In this document: one piece after another, positions 48,501-60,978 of the stretch
Layout: every line of letters starts with the position of its first letter
Position numbering within the stretch: the first letter of the stretch is position 1
Origin: Macquaria australasica
Taxonomy: Eukaryota > Chordata > Actinopteri > Centrarchiformes > Percichthyidae
Length of the DNA: 64,000 bases
Direction: 5' to 3'
NCBI GenBank assembly: GCA_005408345.1
Contig: SEMN01000484.1
Span: 335,620 to 399,619 of the forward strand
Made by a program: the position numbers and the translations under genes
The notes under the pieces: generated by a model
What the model was told of the DNA's origin: nothing
The model's database searches: none
Seen by the model: only the letters and a program-made list of their open reading frames with translations

Positions 48501-51500
48501 GCAAATATATAAAGTGCAAAAATAATTATCAGTAAGGTGCAAATCCAAAATATACACAATGCCAAAAATCTAAACAGGTTACCGGTAAGGATCATAGATA
48601 TGTTTGAGAAGTGGCATATACTGTAGCTATGTATGTACAATATCAAATCTTAAGTACAGGTAAGTGTGTATGGTTATTTCAAATGTTCAATGATTTTGTC
48701 CATGATATTGCACATTATGTCCCATAGTGTCCCGTAAATCAGAGAGTTGTAATAATTGTAATCCACGGAGAGACAGTGAACAAACAAGAGCTGACATGGA
48801 GGCTGGAGCCACTTTAGCACCACATGCCCCTGCTGTCCATCTCTCAGCATGAGCTAGATGAGTTGTAAAGTTTGGATGCCACAGGAGGATTTCCTGTGGA
48901 GTTCTGTGGTGCATCGTGGTGGTAACATTCTGCTGCTGAAGGGGCTCCTGTGCGTGACCCACACATCATGGAGAGGGTGGGAGTCATTGTTCATGATGCT
49001 CCGCAGTTTGCACAGCCACCACCAAAGAATCAAGCTCCACCCCCAGGACAGAGCCAGCCTTCATCCTCAGCACAGTACTGCAGACACTGAATGCCCGGAG
49101 CCTCAGCAGAAAGTAGAGTCAGCTTGTACACAGCCTCAGTGTTCTTAGCCTAGTCCAGCTTGGACTCCCAGGTACTTGTAATCCTGCACAGTTTCCATGT
49201 CCACCCCCCTGGATGGAAATAGGTGTAAGGGGTGTCCACCAGAGTCCACCACCAACTCCTTCGTCTTACCAGTATTAAGCTGCAGGTGGTTCAGGCACCC
49301 CCACTCAATGAAGGAGTCAATGACGCTCCTTCACTGATGCAGCCCACAATAGAAGAGTCTAAGGAACTTCTGCAGGTGGCAGGAAGTCTGATGGTGTAGA
49401 GGGTGAACAGAAAGGATGACAGCACCGTCCCCAGTGGGAACCCATGTTGCCGACCATTCAGATAATCCAGGACACCAGGGGAGCGTCTACCTGCATCGCC
49501 GTCAGTATTAACATTATACAGACATAGACAACATATATATGAATGGACATACACTTCTGGGAGTTTAGATACTGACTGGACACATACACATCTCTGTGTG
49601 GTTGTTCAGTTAGCAGTTACAAAAGAATAAGCTTATCACTTCTTAGACTTTACCTTATCTAGCCTCATACAGTAGATACCTGGCCTTGGTGTTTAGTGTC
49701 CTAAGATATTTAAAAATAAAGGTGCCTGAGGTGATTTATAGCATAACCTGTACAAAGTACAGGCTGGCAGTAAAAATGCATTGATTACTGTTTGAAGTAT
49801 CACGATAAATATCTATTTATTCGTGATTTATTAGATACAGTTCAGAGGGGGCTTCTTTCATTGGTTGTTGTAAAAGCGGAAACATAATTCTGGGATTTAC
49901 TGCTCATACTAAGCTAACAAGCTATCCACCCCTGTGGGGCTAATAAACTTTGAGCCCCTCATCCTCATTTTAACAGAGATATGACTTCAACAAAACCAGC
50001 CAGTCAAACTCTGGTGAGGGTAAAGAAACTGCTTGCAAAATATGTTCCAAGTCTAGGCAGTACGACCTGGAGGAGACCTTTAGCATACTGAACTGATAAT
50101 GAAGTGAATTTTTGAATATGGTACCATAAAAGCCACCAACAGCAAACCTTGGGGGTGTTTATAAAATGTATTATTTGCAGAGATATTCACAGGTGATCAT
50201 GCAGAACTAACATACTTTTTACTAGTTTACTGTAATAGGACAAACCCTGACCCCCTGTTGTCTCCTCCTGCCCTCAGGTAAAGGCTTCTTCATGCACGTC
50301 AGCACAGCCTCTGCTGAACCTGGTGCCCGTGCATTCCTGGAGAGTCGTTGGCTTCATCCCAAACCTGGAGCCCAGTGTCTGCAGTTCTTCCTCCATAACA
50401 CCGGGGCAGCTGATGATGTTCTCAATATCTGGGTGCGAGAGTATGACAAGGCCAGCTCCAGCAGAAAACTGAAGCTCTTCAAGAGTATTTCAGGTAACCA
50501 ATGAAATATTACATATATACCACGGTCTGGGTGAATACTCGATTCTGATTGGCTGCAGGGTGTCCATTAATTCCTGACAATGGACACAATGGAACTTACT
50601 TTGTATCCCATTCGCTATCCAACTCGCTACATCAGGCAGTTCACACGGCCTATCATTTGTCCGTGAAAAACTTGATATTGATTTGGGGACAATGACATGG
50701 CTGGATAGCTAGATAGTCTTGTTGTTAAACATACTGTCAAATTATATTTTCTGTTTGTCAACCTACGCAGTGTTAATGACTTTGAATCTCGCTAGCATAA
50801 CGTTAGCTTTCTGGCTCATAGCTGAGCCAAAGGGTTCTATGAGCTGAGCGGACTAGAAATTGTTGCCAAGTCGTATCCAAGGTTCGTCCTATTTACTGGA
50901 GTAGTGAACAACGTTTCTATTGCATAAGAACCTTATGGGATGGTGATGATAGTTCCAGATATTAGTCAAACCCTCAGGTGTTACCAGGGAAACTGAGTTA
51001 TGGCTTGTGAAAAACTTTAGATTTTGATTGCATGAAAATATAAATGAATGGTCTTAATGTTTTTTCTTTGACAAGTGACCATGGTATAAGCAGGATAATG
51101 CCCTTCGAGGTGTCCATAATCAGGAATAATGGACACCTCGTCTGGCATTCCCTTACTTGTACGATATAGCCACAGTGTAGATTTAATTAAAGCCACTATG
51201 TGTACGATTTGGAAGTATCTGACTTTGGCGACTCCAAGCAACATTTAGACTGCACCAATTTTCACCAGGTTTCTCTCACTTTTCAACAAACAAAAAAAAT
51301 ATATTACGCAATCAAATCAAAAACTGAAAGATTTGACTTACAACATCAAACATGACAATAAATTAGTGACTAATGTATATTCTCTTTACAGGAGGTGTCA
51401 TGGGCTCTTGGGAACTGCATAACATCAATCTGAATGTGACACAGAAGGCCCGTGTGGTTTTCGAGGGCGTGAGGGGAAAGAGTCCATCGAAGGGCGGTTT

Positions 51501-54177
51501 CTCTCTGGATGACATTAACCTGTCGTCCACAAAGTGCCCTCAGCACATCTGGCACATCCGCAACATCACCGGTCTGCTGGCCACCACGCCAGCCGGAAAA
51601 AAACTGTACAGCCCTCGCTTTCTGTCATCAGCAGGTTACTCCTTCCAGGTAAATGCCTTTTTAATATTTTATTCTCTCAATCTTGATAAATAAAAAGAAT
51701 ACAGAGGCATTCATTTAGCAAGGCCTGTAGCGGTCCAACAAACAATATGCAGAACCTACATTTAAAATTCCAAATCATGGGTTGTTGTTTTCAGACAGTG
51801 GTTGACAAAAGCAAGCTTCCCATTTCTAGCCAGCAACAGGAGGAGCCAGCGGGGCTTTTTTTATTTTTTATTTTTTACATAACCTGCAACTCCACAAACT
51901 AGCTAATGAAATGCTCCTTAGCATTGCAAGTAATACTCAGTTACTGCTGTAGGTAGTAAGCTAGTTAGCCGGACATGCTAACAATTGCAGCTTATGTTAG
52001 AGCGGATAAACACACAGAATCCATTCCTTTTATTTTTACTCTTATATTTTTGGTTTTGGAGAGGCTAAAAAATACACAACCCTCCAAACCCTTCCGTTGC
52101 CAAGTATTGCTTTTGCTAGAGCCCCATGCACACCACTTTATCATGTGGAGAAATCCAGAGCTTGACACACCTGTTGTGCATTGTTACGGTCGCCAGGGGT
52201 GGAAGTAACACATTACATTTACTCTCGTTACAAAGTTTGTTTTTTGTGTACTTTAAAAAAATTAGAGTTAGGAGCAAAGTGCTGGAATTTATTGTTGGTT
52301 TAGACATCAGGGCTCAGTGGTGTGATGTTGTTTTCCACTAGTGTATTCGTTGACATTTAATGCAATTAATTTTGTAGCCGTAAGGTGTTCTTTAATTTAA
52401 CAGCAGTATCATTTATCATCATAACATTTGTTCTTTACTCCTACCTGTTAACAGACCTACTTTTTACTTTTATCTAAGAACATTTCCATATTATGCTACT
52501 TCGTACTCCACTACATTTTGGAGGCAAATACTTAACTTTTCACTCCACTACATTTACTTGACAGCTTCAGTTAGTAGCTACTTTGCAGAGTCAGATTATT
52601 AATACAAAATATAAATCAACTAATAAATGATGATGTATTTCCATGGATTAAGCCACCCAGCAGTACATAAAGTAGCTGAGATTAGCCCACCTTTACCAGC
52701 TGCAACATTAGTGATGCTTACACATGAATGCATCACTAATTATAATACAGTAATATAATATAAATTTTTTAAATGAGCCATTCTGCATAATGAGTACTTT
52801 TGGTACTTAAAGTAAATTTTGACTCTAATATGTACTTTTACTTAAGTGAGTAAAGTAGTTGTAAGTAGATTTTAAATGTGGGACTTTTACTTGTAACAGA
52901 GTATTTTTTCACTGTAGTATTACTACTTTTACTAAAGTTAAAGATCTGAACACCTCTTATGACACTGATGAATGTTCAGTTAACTTACATTATCATATGC
53001 TTGCACAGATTTCTTCTGCAACAATTTTTTGAATAGTCTTTGAGTGACTTTAACGTGACTTCATACTGCTCTGTGATCTGTAGGTAGGTGTGTACCCTAA
53101 CGGAAGAAGCGATCGTCCAGGCTACATGGCTACCTACTTTCACCTGACCTCAGGCCCCAACGACCACAACCTCAAGTGGCCGTGTCCGTGGCAGCAGGGA
53201 ACTATGGCCCTGATGGATCAGCAGTCTGACATCAGACAGCAAATGAACATGCACCGAATGGTCACCACGGACCCTGGCAAGATGTCCTCTGATGGTAAGA
53301 GAGGGGTGGATAACTTGTAGTGTTGCTTGGCTAGCCACTACTTCTGCTCTTTATACAATGAATGGATTTTTGTTGTGTTCGTCAAACAGAGAATGACAGA
53401 TCACCTGTTTCTCCCAGGCTCTGAGTACTACTGGGACGATCCCAGGAAGGTGGGCTCTAAAGTGACTGCGTCTGATGGCAGTTATTACTATCGAGGCCCA
53501 GGCACGGGAACAAGTACCTTCATCACCCACAGCAGGCTAAAGAGCAGGAACTTCATCAAAGGAGACGATGCCTTCTTCCTCTTCAGTCTGGAAGGTGTGG
53601 AGTCATTCAGACGTGTTCAAGAGGATTAGACAGGATCAGGATTTCACACACGACTATACTCTATATCTAAGATCTTTCTGTCTCTGAAAAGTTGTTGTCT
53701 ACTTGTCTTCAGATATATCCGACCTGCTGGTATCGCAGCCTCTTCCCCGCTCTGCAGTCCATGCTGATGCCAGTCTGATGAAGGCTGCAGACCAAGGCGC
53801 TCCACAAGGAGCTGCTAATAACCTGACAATAGTCACAGCTATGGCAGGGTCTGTGGCCGCAGCCATGTTGGTGGTCTCCATGCTAATCGTAGGGAACGCC
53901 TGGAGGAGGAGGATGAGGAGGAGACAGCAGGAGAGTGACGAGGCGGTGATCATACAGGACATGCCTGGATTCATGGCAGTGAGTTGCATTAGAGTCAATA
54001 CTAATTCACATCATTACCACACCTCATTTATGCTAATCCGTCTAAAGCAAACTGTCACTGTTCTTCTAAAGCAAACTGTTCTTACTTTTGGTTTGAAAAA
54101 TCAGTGATAAATGTGTCTCCATTTCATTACAGGAGCACCCAACCATGGATTTACCATATCCTTTCACCACTCCATGA
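42517..54177 (+). CDS. mep1b: meprin A subunit beta-like membrane metalloendopeptidase
   Basis: Zinc endopeptidase of the astacin family acting in the secretory pathway and at the cell surface. Coding exons: 42517-42558, 42734-42761, 43200-43250, 43342-43385, 44123-44201, 44320-44437, 45108-45286, 45531-45749, 48051-48200, 50278-50493, 51392-51648, 53084-53294, 53418-53594, 53713-53978, 54133-54177. All have GT/AG borders and compatible phases, giving 693 aa. Order: signal peptide (about 1-17), propeptide to about 59, astacin domain 60-253 with the zinc site HEFLHALGFWHE (150-161) and Met-turn SVMHY (205-209), MAM domain about 260-425, MATH/TRAF-like domain about 426-590, a 37-residue linker, one membrane helix (about 629-651), and a 42-residue basic tail beginning RRRMRRRQQ. 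The ATG opens a hydrophobic signal. There is no furin-cleaved insert, so it is beta-like rather than alpha-like. No EGF module lies between the MATH domain and the helix. No frame damage is seen. The exact orthologue among fish meprin paralogues is uncertain. Confidence 0.93.
44596..45064 (+). mobile_element. AGCTGCA MITE family copy in meprin intron 6
   Basis: Begins TTAA then AGCTGCACTAAGTAATATTT and carries the family landmarks TCGCTTGTAGTGAT, AACTCTGCAG, ATGGCCCGCAACTTTAATG and ACACGACTCCAAATTAATGC. The 3' end is eroded, stopping about 45 bp before exon 7. Confidence 0.6.
45750..48050. other. meprin intron 8
   Basis: A 2.3 kb intron holding the L1-like fragment listed below. The rest, including 45790-47130, is AT-rich DNA without recognised elements. 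Confidence 0.5.
47170..47735 (+). pseudogene. L1/Tx1-type LINE reverse transcriptase fragment, internally deleted
   Basis: Open pieces read CRPISLLNIDNKILAKRIDP, PDQMGFVQGRQSSNNMRLL, KAFDCVEWHYLFEVL and QRGTHQGCHLSPVLFALCI, corresponding to reverse-transcriptase fingers/palm blocks of the L1 group. The catalytic YxDD block is absent: from the QGCHLSP region the sequence jumps to FSYLGVRV...DMNRWSSLSLSLLGRV, a more C-terminal segment. At least two frameshifts and a stop are present. Dead fragment in an intron. Confidence 0.7.
48424..49500 (-). pseudogene. LINE 3' end, CR1/Rex-type, antisense and decayed
   Basis: On the minus strand, near 49380-49450, a reverse-transcriptase-like GTVLSSFLFTLYT block is readable, followed by SSIVGCISEG, KELVVDSG, VQDYKYLGV, then NDSHPLHD and PPRCTTELHRKSS. 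The 3' end has GGATAAATAAAGCTCTATCT (reverse complement of 48430-48449), a typical short-tailed LINE end. Multiple stops and frameshifts. Lies in meprin intron 9, opposite to the gene. Confidence 0.65.
49501..50277. other. rest of meprin intron 9
   Basis: AT-rich intron sequence without recognised repeats. The acceptor is CTGCCCTCAG before exon 10. Confidence 0.5.
50511..51150. repeat. dispersed repeat in meprin intron 10
   Basis: ACGGTCTGGGTGAATACTCG, GATTCTGATTGGCTGCAGGG and TGTCCATTAATTCCTGACAA occur at the left. GAGGTGTCCATAATCAGGAA followed by TAATGGACACCTC occurs near 51108, itself a palindrome sharing the TGTCCAT word. It looks like an old DNA-transposon remnant. Confidence 0.4.
52194..52967. 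mobile_element. hAT-like MITE, ACTTAAGTA family, copy 3
   Basis: Left end CAGGGGTGGAAGTAAC, right end GATCTGAACACCTCTTATGACACTG read in two parts, with TTTTACTTAAGTGAGTAAAG inside. It sits in meprin intron 11. No target duplication is visible. Confidence 0.6.
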
Positions 54178-54188
54178 TGTCCCGATCA

Positions 54189-54194
54189 AATAAA
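54189..54194 (+). terminator. meprin poly(A) signal, 12 nt after the stop
   Basis: AATAAA lies 11 bases beyond the TGA at 54175-54177, so the 3' UTR would be only about 30 nt if this signal is used. Confidence 0.5.
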
Positions 54195-56384
54195 AAAAAT
54201 CTGCACTTCCCAAAAGACAGAGCACATTACTAATGAATGTTTGACAGAATACAATACAATAGAATCTCACAGCATGCATGTTCAAATCATTTGTTCCCTT
54301 CAGCACACCTTCTTCATTACCAGTCAGAGTGATTTACAATAATGTGGTTACTTCTAAGGAGCCTCAACTATGTAACTGTAAGCTGTGAGTGTACCAAGGC
54401 AGCCCGCAGATTTATAATTGTAGTCCGTCAGACACCATAACCTTCTTGGCATTGTGGCTCAGCTGCAGCTCCATTTGAAGCTTTTTGGAAGGCATTATCC
54501 CAGCCTAAAGAACTAAGCCTCAGACCCTTCAGAGTAAATGCAATACATATTTAGAAGACATTCAGTTAGGGCTCTAGCTACCATTGAGGACATCAAGGTA
54601 ATGTCTTCCATATTGTTTCTGGGAATATTGGGGTTTTAATCACCTTAAGAGGACTTTATATTCTACAGTATTACACAAATGACATGGTAGGTTTTGAAAC
54701 CTGATTCTGATACTTTTTACAACTGTTTTAGGCAAACTCAAAAATCATTAAATTCAAGTAAAGTAAATGGATCTCCACCAGAATTATATTCCTGGCTGTG
54801 TGGTGATGCCTCTGAAACAGCCTTTAAACCATCACATTGGAAGATAACATTTACAGAAAACATAACTGATCAGTGGAATGAATAAATAAATGTGAAAACA
54901 GACTTTTATGGAGGCCTAAAAAAATCTAAAATGTCTTCAGGGTGACGGGGTTGCACAGGGGGAATTAGGACTCATAAGCTCAATATTTTTATCAATGGTG
55001 GCCCTATGGCCCTGCATTCAGTTGGTTGTAGCTTAGAGCTCATATTTTCAGTTTTACAAGAGAAATAGGTACTACACATCTGAATTTAAACTTATCACGA
55101 GATTGTCAGATCAAGGAGGCATTTCACATCCGACACCAAAGAGCATCTTTAAACAAAGACTGGTTATGATTTAGAATAGGGTGAAACAATGCTGAAGCTG
55201 CTGTGAGAGTTTGTCATTTATCCGACAGATCTGTTGAGTGTAGTTCCAACAGCAACCGCAGAGAGGCGCCACACTCAATATTATTGGTCAGAGTGAATTC
55301 AAAAAGGGAATACGTGTTGTGTCTTATTCCTGTATCAAATCCAAACTCCACATGGCATAGGCATAATAGTCAAACAGAGCTCTATTGGTCACTATTTGAT
55401 ATGATTTTGTCTCCAGGGTCTCCATAGTAGATTAGCTGTTGGATTTTGAGTTAAACTGTATAAGCTTAGATTCAATTTGTTGTCATTGTCACAAAAGGTG
55501 CAACTCAACATTTTTGTAAATTTAAAAACCTGATGTTGTTGATGATGTTGGTGATTTTTACTAAATGGCAGAACTGTTGGTAAGAATAAAACTAGGATAT
55601 TACCTGTTTGAGTATAGTGAAATCAAATCAAATTTCTATCTGCCTTATAGACATCAGATATACATCTTAAAATGGCCTATAAAAAGAAGATATCTATTGT
55701 CCTGTCAATCATTACAACCATCAATCAGTCACTTATTGAGCCCCAAAAACACCAGACAAACATCAGTTCAAGTCAAGCATCATTTTTATTATGAGATACT
55801 CCAGCACAACAGTATTAGTGCCATGACTCACTCTCTCATGGACTGTCTCACACAGTTTCATACATGTTGTAAGTGTCTTGCATACAGAGACCTTCTCACA
55901 TTGCCTTCCTTTAGGCAGAAGTTCCGAAACAAAAAGTAACAATAATTTGCTTTCAGTTCATTTTGACCTGTGGGACATTTCACATAGGAGTACAGCTCAC
56001 TAATTAACATGAGCTCTATATTGCAATGTTTCATTGAGAGAAATCATTAGAATTTATTTGGCCAAATCAATCATCCAACTTCTTCAAATATCCCACAAAT
56101 CATCTAGTGTCGAAATCCAACTTTTACACAACATTCAACAAACTGCTTCTTAACCGAACGGGTTCAAATAAAACCAAAAGGAAGACTTCAACCAAAAAAG
56201 GAAATGATTGTCATAAGGATTGTCTTTTGGTATTTAAAAAAATATTACACTCAAGACATCATTTTGAGTCTGAACAACTCAAAAATGTCATGATAGCAAT
56301 ATATGTGCAAGTTCTCCCTCCTGATTCTTAATTCTTCAGGTTGGGGCTCATGGGACCCATTTGATATGAGAAAAGGGCATTTAA

Positions 56385-56581
56385 AGCTGCACTAATTAAT
56401 ATTTTTATAGTACCAATGGATCAAAGAACTATGTGTAATGTGGAAAGGGTCATTTATAGTGCCAAACCCAGAGAGAACTATCCCCTAACTCTGCAGTCCT
56501 CAGCTCTGCAGAGCTTTAAAGTCTATTTTGGATAGCTGTTTTGGTTTTCTGGCCCGCAAAAATCAACCGATTATTGCAGCT
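56385..56581. mobile_element. AGCTGCA MITE, short intact copy
   Basis: Flanked by TTAA (56381-56384 and 56582-56585), with ends AGCTGCACTAATTAATATTT on the left and TTATTGCAGCT on the right. At about 197 bp it is an internally deleted but terminally complete member of the family. Confidence 0.75.
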
Positions 56582-57084
56582 TTAAATCAGAATTAGAAAG
56601 AAAAATGACATTGGTTATTCATGTGATATCGCAGTTCTTTTCTACCACCAGTAAACACTTTGTCGATATGTATCACATCAACTGTGTGGACAGCTCGGAA
56701 ATGAACCAACAGATGTGAATTTGAAGATATAATCACTGTTGTAGGGTGATTGTTCTTATTCATCTTTAGTTGACTAATTCCATCAACAAGTTGTGACTTG
56801 AACTCTTAATTACATGTTGAGCTGACGGTGTGACTTGAGTGAAAGTTTTGTGTCAGTTGAGCAGAATGAAGCAGCTGTGCTGTAGAAGAATTTCAAGATT
56901 AGCCCTAAACAATGTGTGCTTTGTTAATAGGAATGGATACTATAGACATCACAGTATAAATGGCTGGCTGCACTCTTGCATATTCACTCTTCAGTTCCAA
57001 ACTGACTCTTACTTACATTGTCCTTGTGATTTAAAATTATTTGAGCCTTTTGCAAGCAAACAAGCACACAGCGCTTCAGCTATA

Positions 57085-57085
<1 letters not shown>

Positions 57086-57146
<61 letters not shown>
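57086..57146. repeat. (CA)n microsatellite
   Basis: About 60 bp of uninterrupted CA. Confidence 0.95.
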
Positions 57147-57147
<1 letters not shown>

Positions 57148-59467
57148 TGGAGGAAAATGGTCTGACACACAATGTTACATATCTGTTTCACACAGACATA
57201 CTACACACACAGGTAGACAGCTCTTGCAACTTATGAACGCTGCCTTCAAAAACTATCACAACTTACACACACACACACCTTGTCCAAATGATCTAGACAC
57301 ACACTAATGCACAAATGTGCTGAGAGCTTATCAAAGTCAGGCTTAGAATTTCAGGTGCCATGAAATTAAAGTACAACCCAAAATCTCTCGCAGTGCACAA
57401 AAGGAACCACAAAAAGAAGAAATGGAAGATAAACTGACTTAAAGTCGCACATTGGCAGACCCAAATGGCAGTGAGAAGTAAGAGTTTGAAATGTTAAGAC
57501 TTAAACACCCAGAAATCATGTAATGTAGTGTCAACGGAAAAAACCCCAACTACATTTAACTTCTTTTGCAGAAGCATGTTTGGATTTTGCTGTTATTTCC
57601 TGTGAGCACAGATTTCTCCTTATTGTCCACACACAAAACTAGAATTTCATTCAAACGGATGGGAGGGCGTGTAAAAATCATGCCTTATACAGCATCACAT
57701 TTGAGTCAGAGACAGGCATAAAAATAGGGAAGGAGACCTCCAAAGCAGGGCAGGAAGAAAATGAAGCCGAGAATAGATAAACAGAGCAAGAAAGGTCATG
57801 CACTGCAAACACACTAAAACCTTACAGAACAGAGGCCTCGGTCTGTCCTGTGTTTGACTTGAAGTCAGTGCAGGTCAAGGGCAGGCAGCCTCAACACATT
57901 CTCAACTCTACAATATAAAGTAATTACTGGAAGAAAATCCCTTTTGGCTCAGGGTCGCCCAACAAGCGTGTCAGAGCTCTTAAAAGGCATCTGATTCTGT
58001 TCCTCACCCTGTGCCCTGCAGTCTACCACAGCCCACACAAAAAACACACTCTTGGATGTTGCTCTGATGAAGACTAACGCCCAACTTAAAAACGTGATGA
58101 TTCTCAGGCAAGCTCTAGAGATGTAAGGAGTGTCTTTCTAAGCGGATTTATGGATGTTATTCGCGATGGACATCGGAAATAATAATATTCCCGGGAAGTG
58201 CAAGTCACACTGAATCTAAAAATATGTATTCAGATTTGATCTGTTTGTCTCTCCCTCCGTCACCCCCTTTCAACTTTTCAAGAGTTTGAAAAGTCAGTTT
58301 GAAAACCTGTTTTATATCACTGATCAGAATGAGACATTGAAATCTTATGTCCCATGATGCTGCTTGACTTAAATGTTCAAATCATGTCGAACTGGATTGT
58401 GCTCACATCCCTTAACAGTCAACTGTGGCAGTTAGCATTAATGTGCACACAGCGTCACCATGACTGAGATCAAATCGACTAGTCCATTAATATCACATTA
58501 GTAGGGTGTTATTGAAACAGTGTGAAATGAAGACTGTGCAGCATATTTTTACTTTCGTGTGTACACAGCTTCGTACACAGTGTCAGGCGTCTTTTTTCAC
58601 CTGCATAGCACAATAATTAATTTTGGAAAAAAAAAAAAAGAATTAAGCCCTCTACACTCAGTGAGAAACTAACTAAAGAGAAAAAAAGACAAATTCCACA
58701 GCCATATAATAATATAAAAGTGATAATCATCGTGTAAACAAACACTACTTTAGCATATCCTCGCTCAGCTAGTAAGACGATGCTTTCAGGATTCAACTAA
58801 AATGAACTACCCCCAAACAGGATCAGCATGCAGCAAACAGCGTGATATTATATTGGTCAGGTCAACAGCAGCCTCAATAAATTTTTGAGTCTAATATTTA
58901 AACACTGCTAAATATTTACATTTCCACTGTCGACGCTCACCGCTCTCTGGCAGCAGGTTAGTACTTAGACTATTAATGCTTATATTAAAGCTGAATTGAC
59001 CAGACTCAGACCTGGATCAGTTAGTTTGCATTCTTATTCATCCATAAAAGGCCGGGCGGAGGCATTATTATTCTAATGTACAGCTATCAATACAGAAACC
59101 TGCTTCGCCCTTTTCTATGTAAACTCCACATACAACCAATAACCTAATAATATATAGTAACATTAATACACACCAGTTATAAACTCATGTTGCAGTGCAT
59201 TTACCAATGGCAGTGTGGCTTTAAATAGTGGATTCAGTGGATGGTCATGTTAAAGTCTGTAGCATGACATAAACATCATATTTGGTTCTGTCATCTCTTA
59301 ACTTTGCATCTGAGCTTCTCTGTTTACTACCTGTTGTGGCTTAGAGTTCCCAAAACGGGATTTATGATGACTGTAAGCCATTAGGAACAAGTAGCGAGAC
59401 AGCCCCAGCAACTTTTGAACTGAAGGGACAAGGCAGGACTGAGCTTTGGAAGTTAAGATTAGTTTAA

Positions 59468-60567
59468 AGGTACTATATGTAACATTTTACATGTATTAAT
59501 CACTTTGTATTGCCTATATGTGAACAGATTGTAACGTAACGTAAAAATGAGACCTTCTCTGACTTTCTCGGTTGCCTATAACAGCCTGTGTAAAGGACTC
59601 AGGATGGATTTTCCGTGAAAATCCAAACGATAAGACGTTAAGTGCCCTCCAGAGTGCCTCGCCTCAGCGCCAACAGTGTGAAACACCAGCTAACATGGAG
59701 TCCGCTAACATCCTGCTGTGTGAATGTGTTATGTCATCTGTTAATGCAGGACCCCGAGCAGATCTGCCAGGCCGAGCATATCTGGTACCTCCACGGCACC
59801 CACCACAACACAAAGTCCACGTAGCATGCTAGCTAACAGTGCCAAATTGCTAGCTAGCTAACATAGCAAAATACTGTCTTGAGTGGATAACATCAGCTAA
59901 TTCATCCAGACTCCCGGGGCTGATCTGGCTGGTGAATTAGCTAGCTTACGGTTTGCAAATTACTTTACTAGCTAACGTTACGAAGCGACCAACGCTAGAT
60001 CCATGCAGCGTAGCTAAGTTACAGCTAGCTGGCTAACCTTAGCTACCAGAATACTATCTGAGTGGATATGTTAGTTGGCTAACTTGCCAAATTACTTCAC
60101 CAGCTAATGTGATCCATGATACTAACTTCTGTTGATTTTAGCCAACAATAAATGATGTAACTTAACGGTTGCCAAGAGCCATGCAAGGCAGGGGCTAACT
60201 AGCTAACCGTAAGCTAAGCTAAGGTTAGCCAGCTAGCTGTAACGTAGCTAAGCGGCATGGATCTGGCGTTGGTTGCATCGTAACGTTAGCCGATGAAGTA
60301 ATTTGCAAACGACAAGCTAGTTAGCGTCATGGAGCCAATGGTCCAAATAAAATATAGGAACATTACAGACAGTAACGTTATTCTAAATATGATTGCAAAT
60401 CACGTTCAGTCTCGTGTATGTCACGTCACTGTTTTGGCTGATGCCCAGGATGCTCACTCATCGTAACGTGCCTATGGAGCGCGAGCAACAGGATGCTGAC
60501 TGCAGTTCACTTAACGGCCACCAGGTGTCATTAATAACATGGACTTTCTGAAAACTCCATAGTACCT
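59468..60567. mobile_element. TTAA-flanked AGGTACTAT MITE with long internal palindrome
   Basis: Flanked by TTAA (59464-59467 and 60568-60571), ends AGGTACTATATG on the left and CCATAGTACCT on the right. Inside, 59941-60044 and 60217-60320 are inverted copies rich in GCTAGCTAACGTTA words. The right third contains CACTTAACGGCCACCAGG. An 86-codon open frame at 59572 is inside the element and is not a gene. Confidence 0.75.
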
Positions 60568-60978
60568 TTAAGAGTGAGGAAAGCCACATGCTGTATGCAT
60601 GTGTGTGTGATCATACGGCAGCAATGCTAAACAAAACTACAGACACTGTTGTATATTTGTCAGAGGGGTGAGCAGCTGAATCATACATACAGAAGATAGT
60701 TATGGAGCTAAATAATCATAAATGAAAATCAAGGACAAAATCAAACAAACAAATGGCTTAAAAGAATACCTTGAGATTAATTTTCTGCACCAGGTCCTTG
60801 ACAAACTTTGGGACAAATGAAGACGAAATTGTGGAAGAAAATGTGTTCTTTAGTTTTTAACCTAGTATCGTTATTTGAGGACCACTGGTTACAAGTAACT
60901 GACAACACTTACCATCTTGCTCACGTACCACAGACTGCTAATTCAGAAGTGCTGTACAGTCAAGTGGTTGGCGTCTAA
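60568..60978. other. spacer before the terminal LINE
   Basis: AT-rich DNA with no recognised feature. The LINE may begin somewhere inside it, since its ORF1 is visible only from 60979. Confidence 0.4.

Larger units (their letters stand above)
54195..59463. other. gene-free interval downstream of the meprin gene
   Basis: No exon was recognised. It holds a short AGCTGCA MITE (56385-56581), a (CA)n array (57086-57146) and an A-run near 58629. The rest is AT-rich DNA with only chance open frames. Confidence 0.5.

Noticed and set aside
55565..55939. 124-codon open frame downstream of the meprin gene
   Set aside because: Low-complexity composition, no recognised domain, and no splice-bounded structure.
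59572..59832. 86-codon open frame
   Set aside because: It lies inside a MITE and overlaps another open frame of similar length in a different frame.
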